Shown piece after piece: positions 53,257-53,331 of a DNA stretch of 53,331 nucleotides. Each line of letters starts with the position of its first letter. Position 1 is the first letter of the stretch. A model generated the notes under the pieces. That model was not told the origin of the DNA. It saw only the letters and a program-made list of their open reading frames with translations, and searched no databases. The DNA comes from Desulfurococcaceae archaeon (GTDB lineage: Archaea > Thermoproteota > Thermoprotei_A > Sulfolobales > Ignisphaeraceae), in NCBI GenBank assembly GCA_020832925.1, contig JAJHRF010000007.1:1-53331 (forward strand). Reading direction: 5' to 3'. The position numbers and the translations under genes were made by a program.

Positions 53257-53331
53257 ATGTGTTTTGTATACATTTTTGAAGCTACAATTGTTAAAACTGG
53301 TAACAAATACCTCATATACCCACCAAAGGAT
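53257..53331 (+). CDS. N-terminus of a hypothetical protein (runs off window)
   Basis: ATG at 53257 with GGTG close upstream and a TATA box 36 bases before it opens 25 codons to the window end, reading MCFVYIFEATIVKTGNKYLI then YPPKD. A beta-strand with ATIVKTGNKYLIYPP is reminiscent of small AbrB-like or antitoxin proteins, but the fragment is too short to assign. Confidence 0.4.
   Translation, partial: MCFVYIFEATIVKTGNKYLIYPPKD

Overview
The window reads as a stretch of chromosome from an anaerobic hyperthermophilic crenarchaeon (Thermoproteota, Desulfurococcales-like; Ignisphaera is my best guess from feel only). The grounds are an A-type ATPase operon, form III RuBisCO, archaeal proteasome beta subunit, TldD/TldE, split GMP synthase, RtcB, UPF0216 and DUF763 proteins, GGTG-type ribosome binding sites, TATA-box promoters close to start codons, many TTG/GTG starts, AGA/AGG arginine codons and AT-rich DNA. 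No tRNA, rRNA or CRISPR array was seen.

Layout. 1-6354 is a sugar-to-RuBisCO island: N-terminus of a rhamnosidase-like glycosidase, ribokinase, FGGY sugar kinase, phosphoglycolate-phosphatase-like HAD enzyme, form III RuBisCO and a xylose-isomerase-like TIM barrel. 6391-9011 holds threonine synthase, a 25-residue KKAE-repeat peptide, an HTH plus phosphoribosyltransferase-like regulator and a YkgJ-type cysteine cluster protein. 9012-10021 is a gene-poor scar: a large inverted repeat resembling two decayed transposon/omega-RNA ends, a frameshifted small gene, and the 3' remnant of a tnpB whose intact relative lies at 51927-53162. 10022-15073 has a SPOUT methyltransferase, a candidate H/ACA sRNA, a biotin carrier protein and carboxyltransferase pair, a JAMM-domain protein and an HD-domain protein.

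15279-24626 is adenylate kinase followed by the complete A-type ATPase operon H-I-K-E-C-F-A-B-D; the K proteolipid keeps residues used for sodium binding in related rotors. 24664-42544 is a housekeeping stretch: ValRS, RtcB, DUF763, UPF0216 plus a membrane-anchored zinc protease, a PfkB kinase, TldD/TldE, GMP synthase subunit B, endonuclease V, a proteasome beta subunit lacking the catalytic threonine, a MIP18/DUF59 protein, hexulose-6-phosphate synthase, a methanogen-type SerRS and a flavodoxin.

42578-50186 is the most interesting part. After an M28 peptidase come an MTHFR-like protein, an ATP-grasp ligase resembling tyramine-glutamate ligase MfnD, a CofE-like glutamate ligase, a RimK/MptN-like glutamate ligase, a nucleotidyltransferase and an MfnB-like furan phosphate synthase. 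Together these look like a biosynthetic locus for a glutamylated, possibly furan-containing C1-type cofactor in an organism with no other sign of methanogenesis. 50187-53331 is a decaying accessory zone: CDF-like and M48-like gene fragments, a small membrane protein, a frameshifted coiled-coil gene, and an intact tnpB-only IS605-type element whose TnpB has lost its zinc-finger cysteines.
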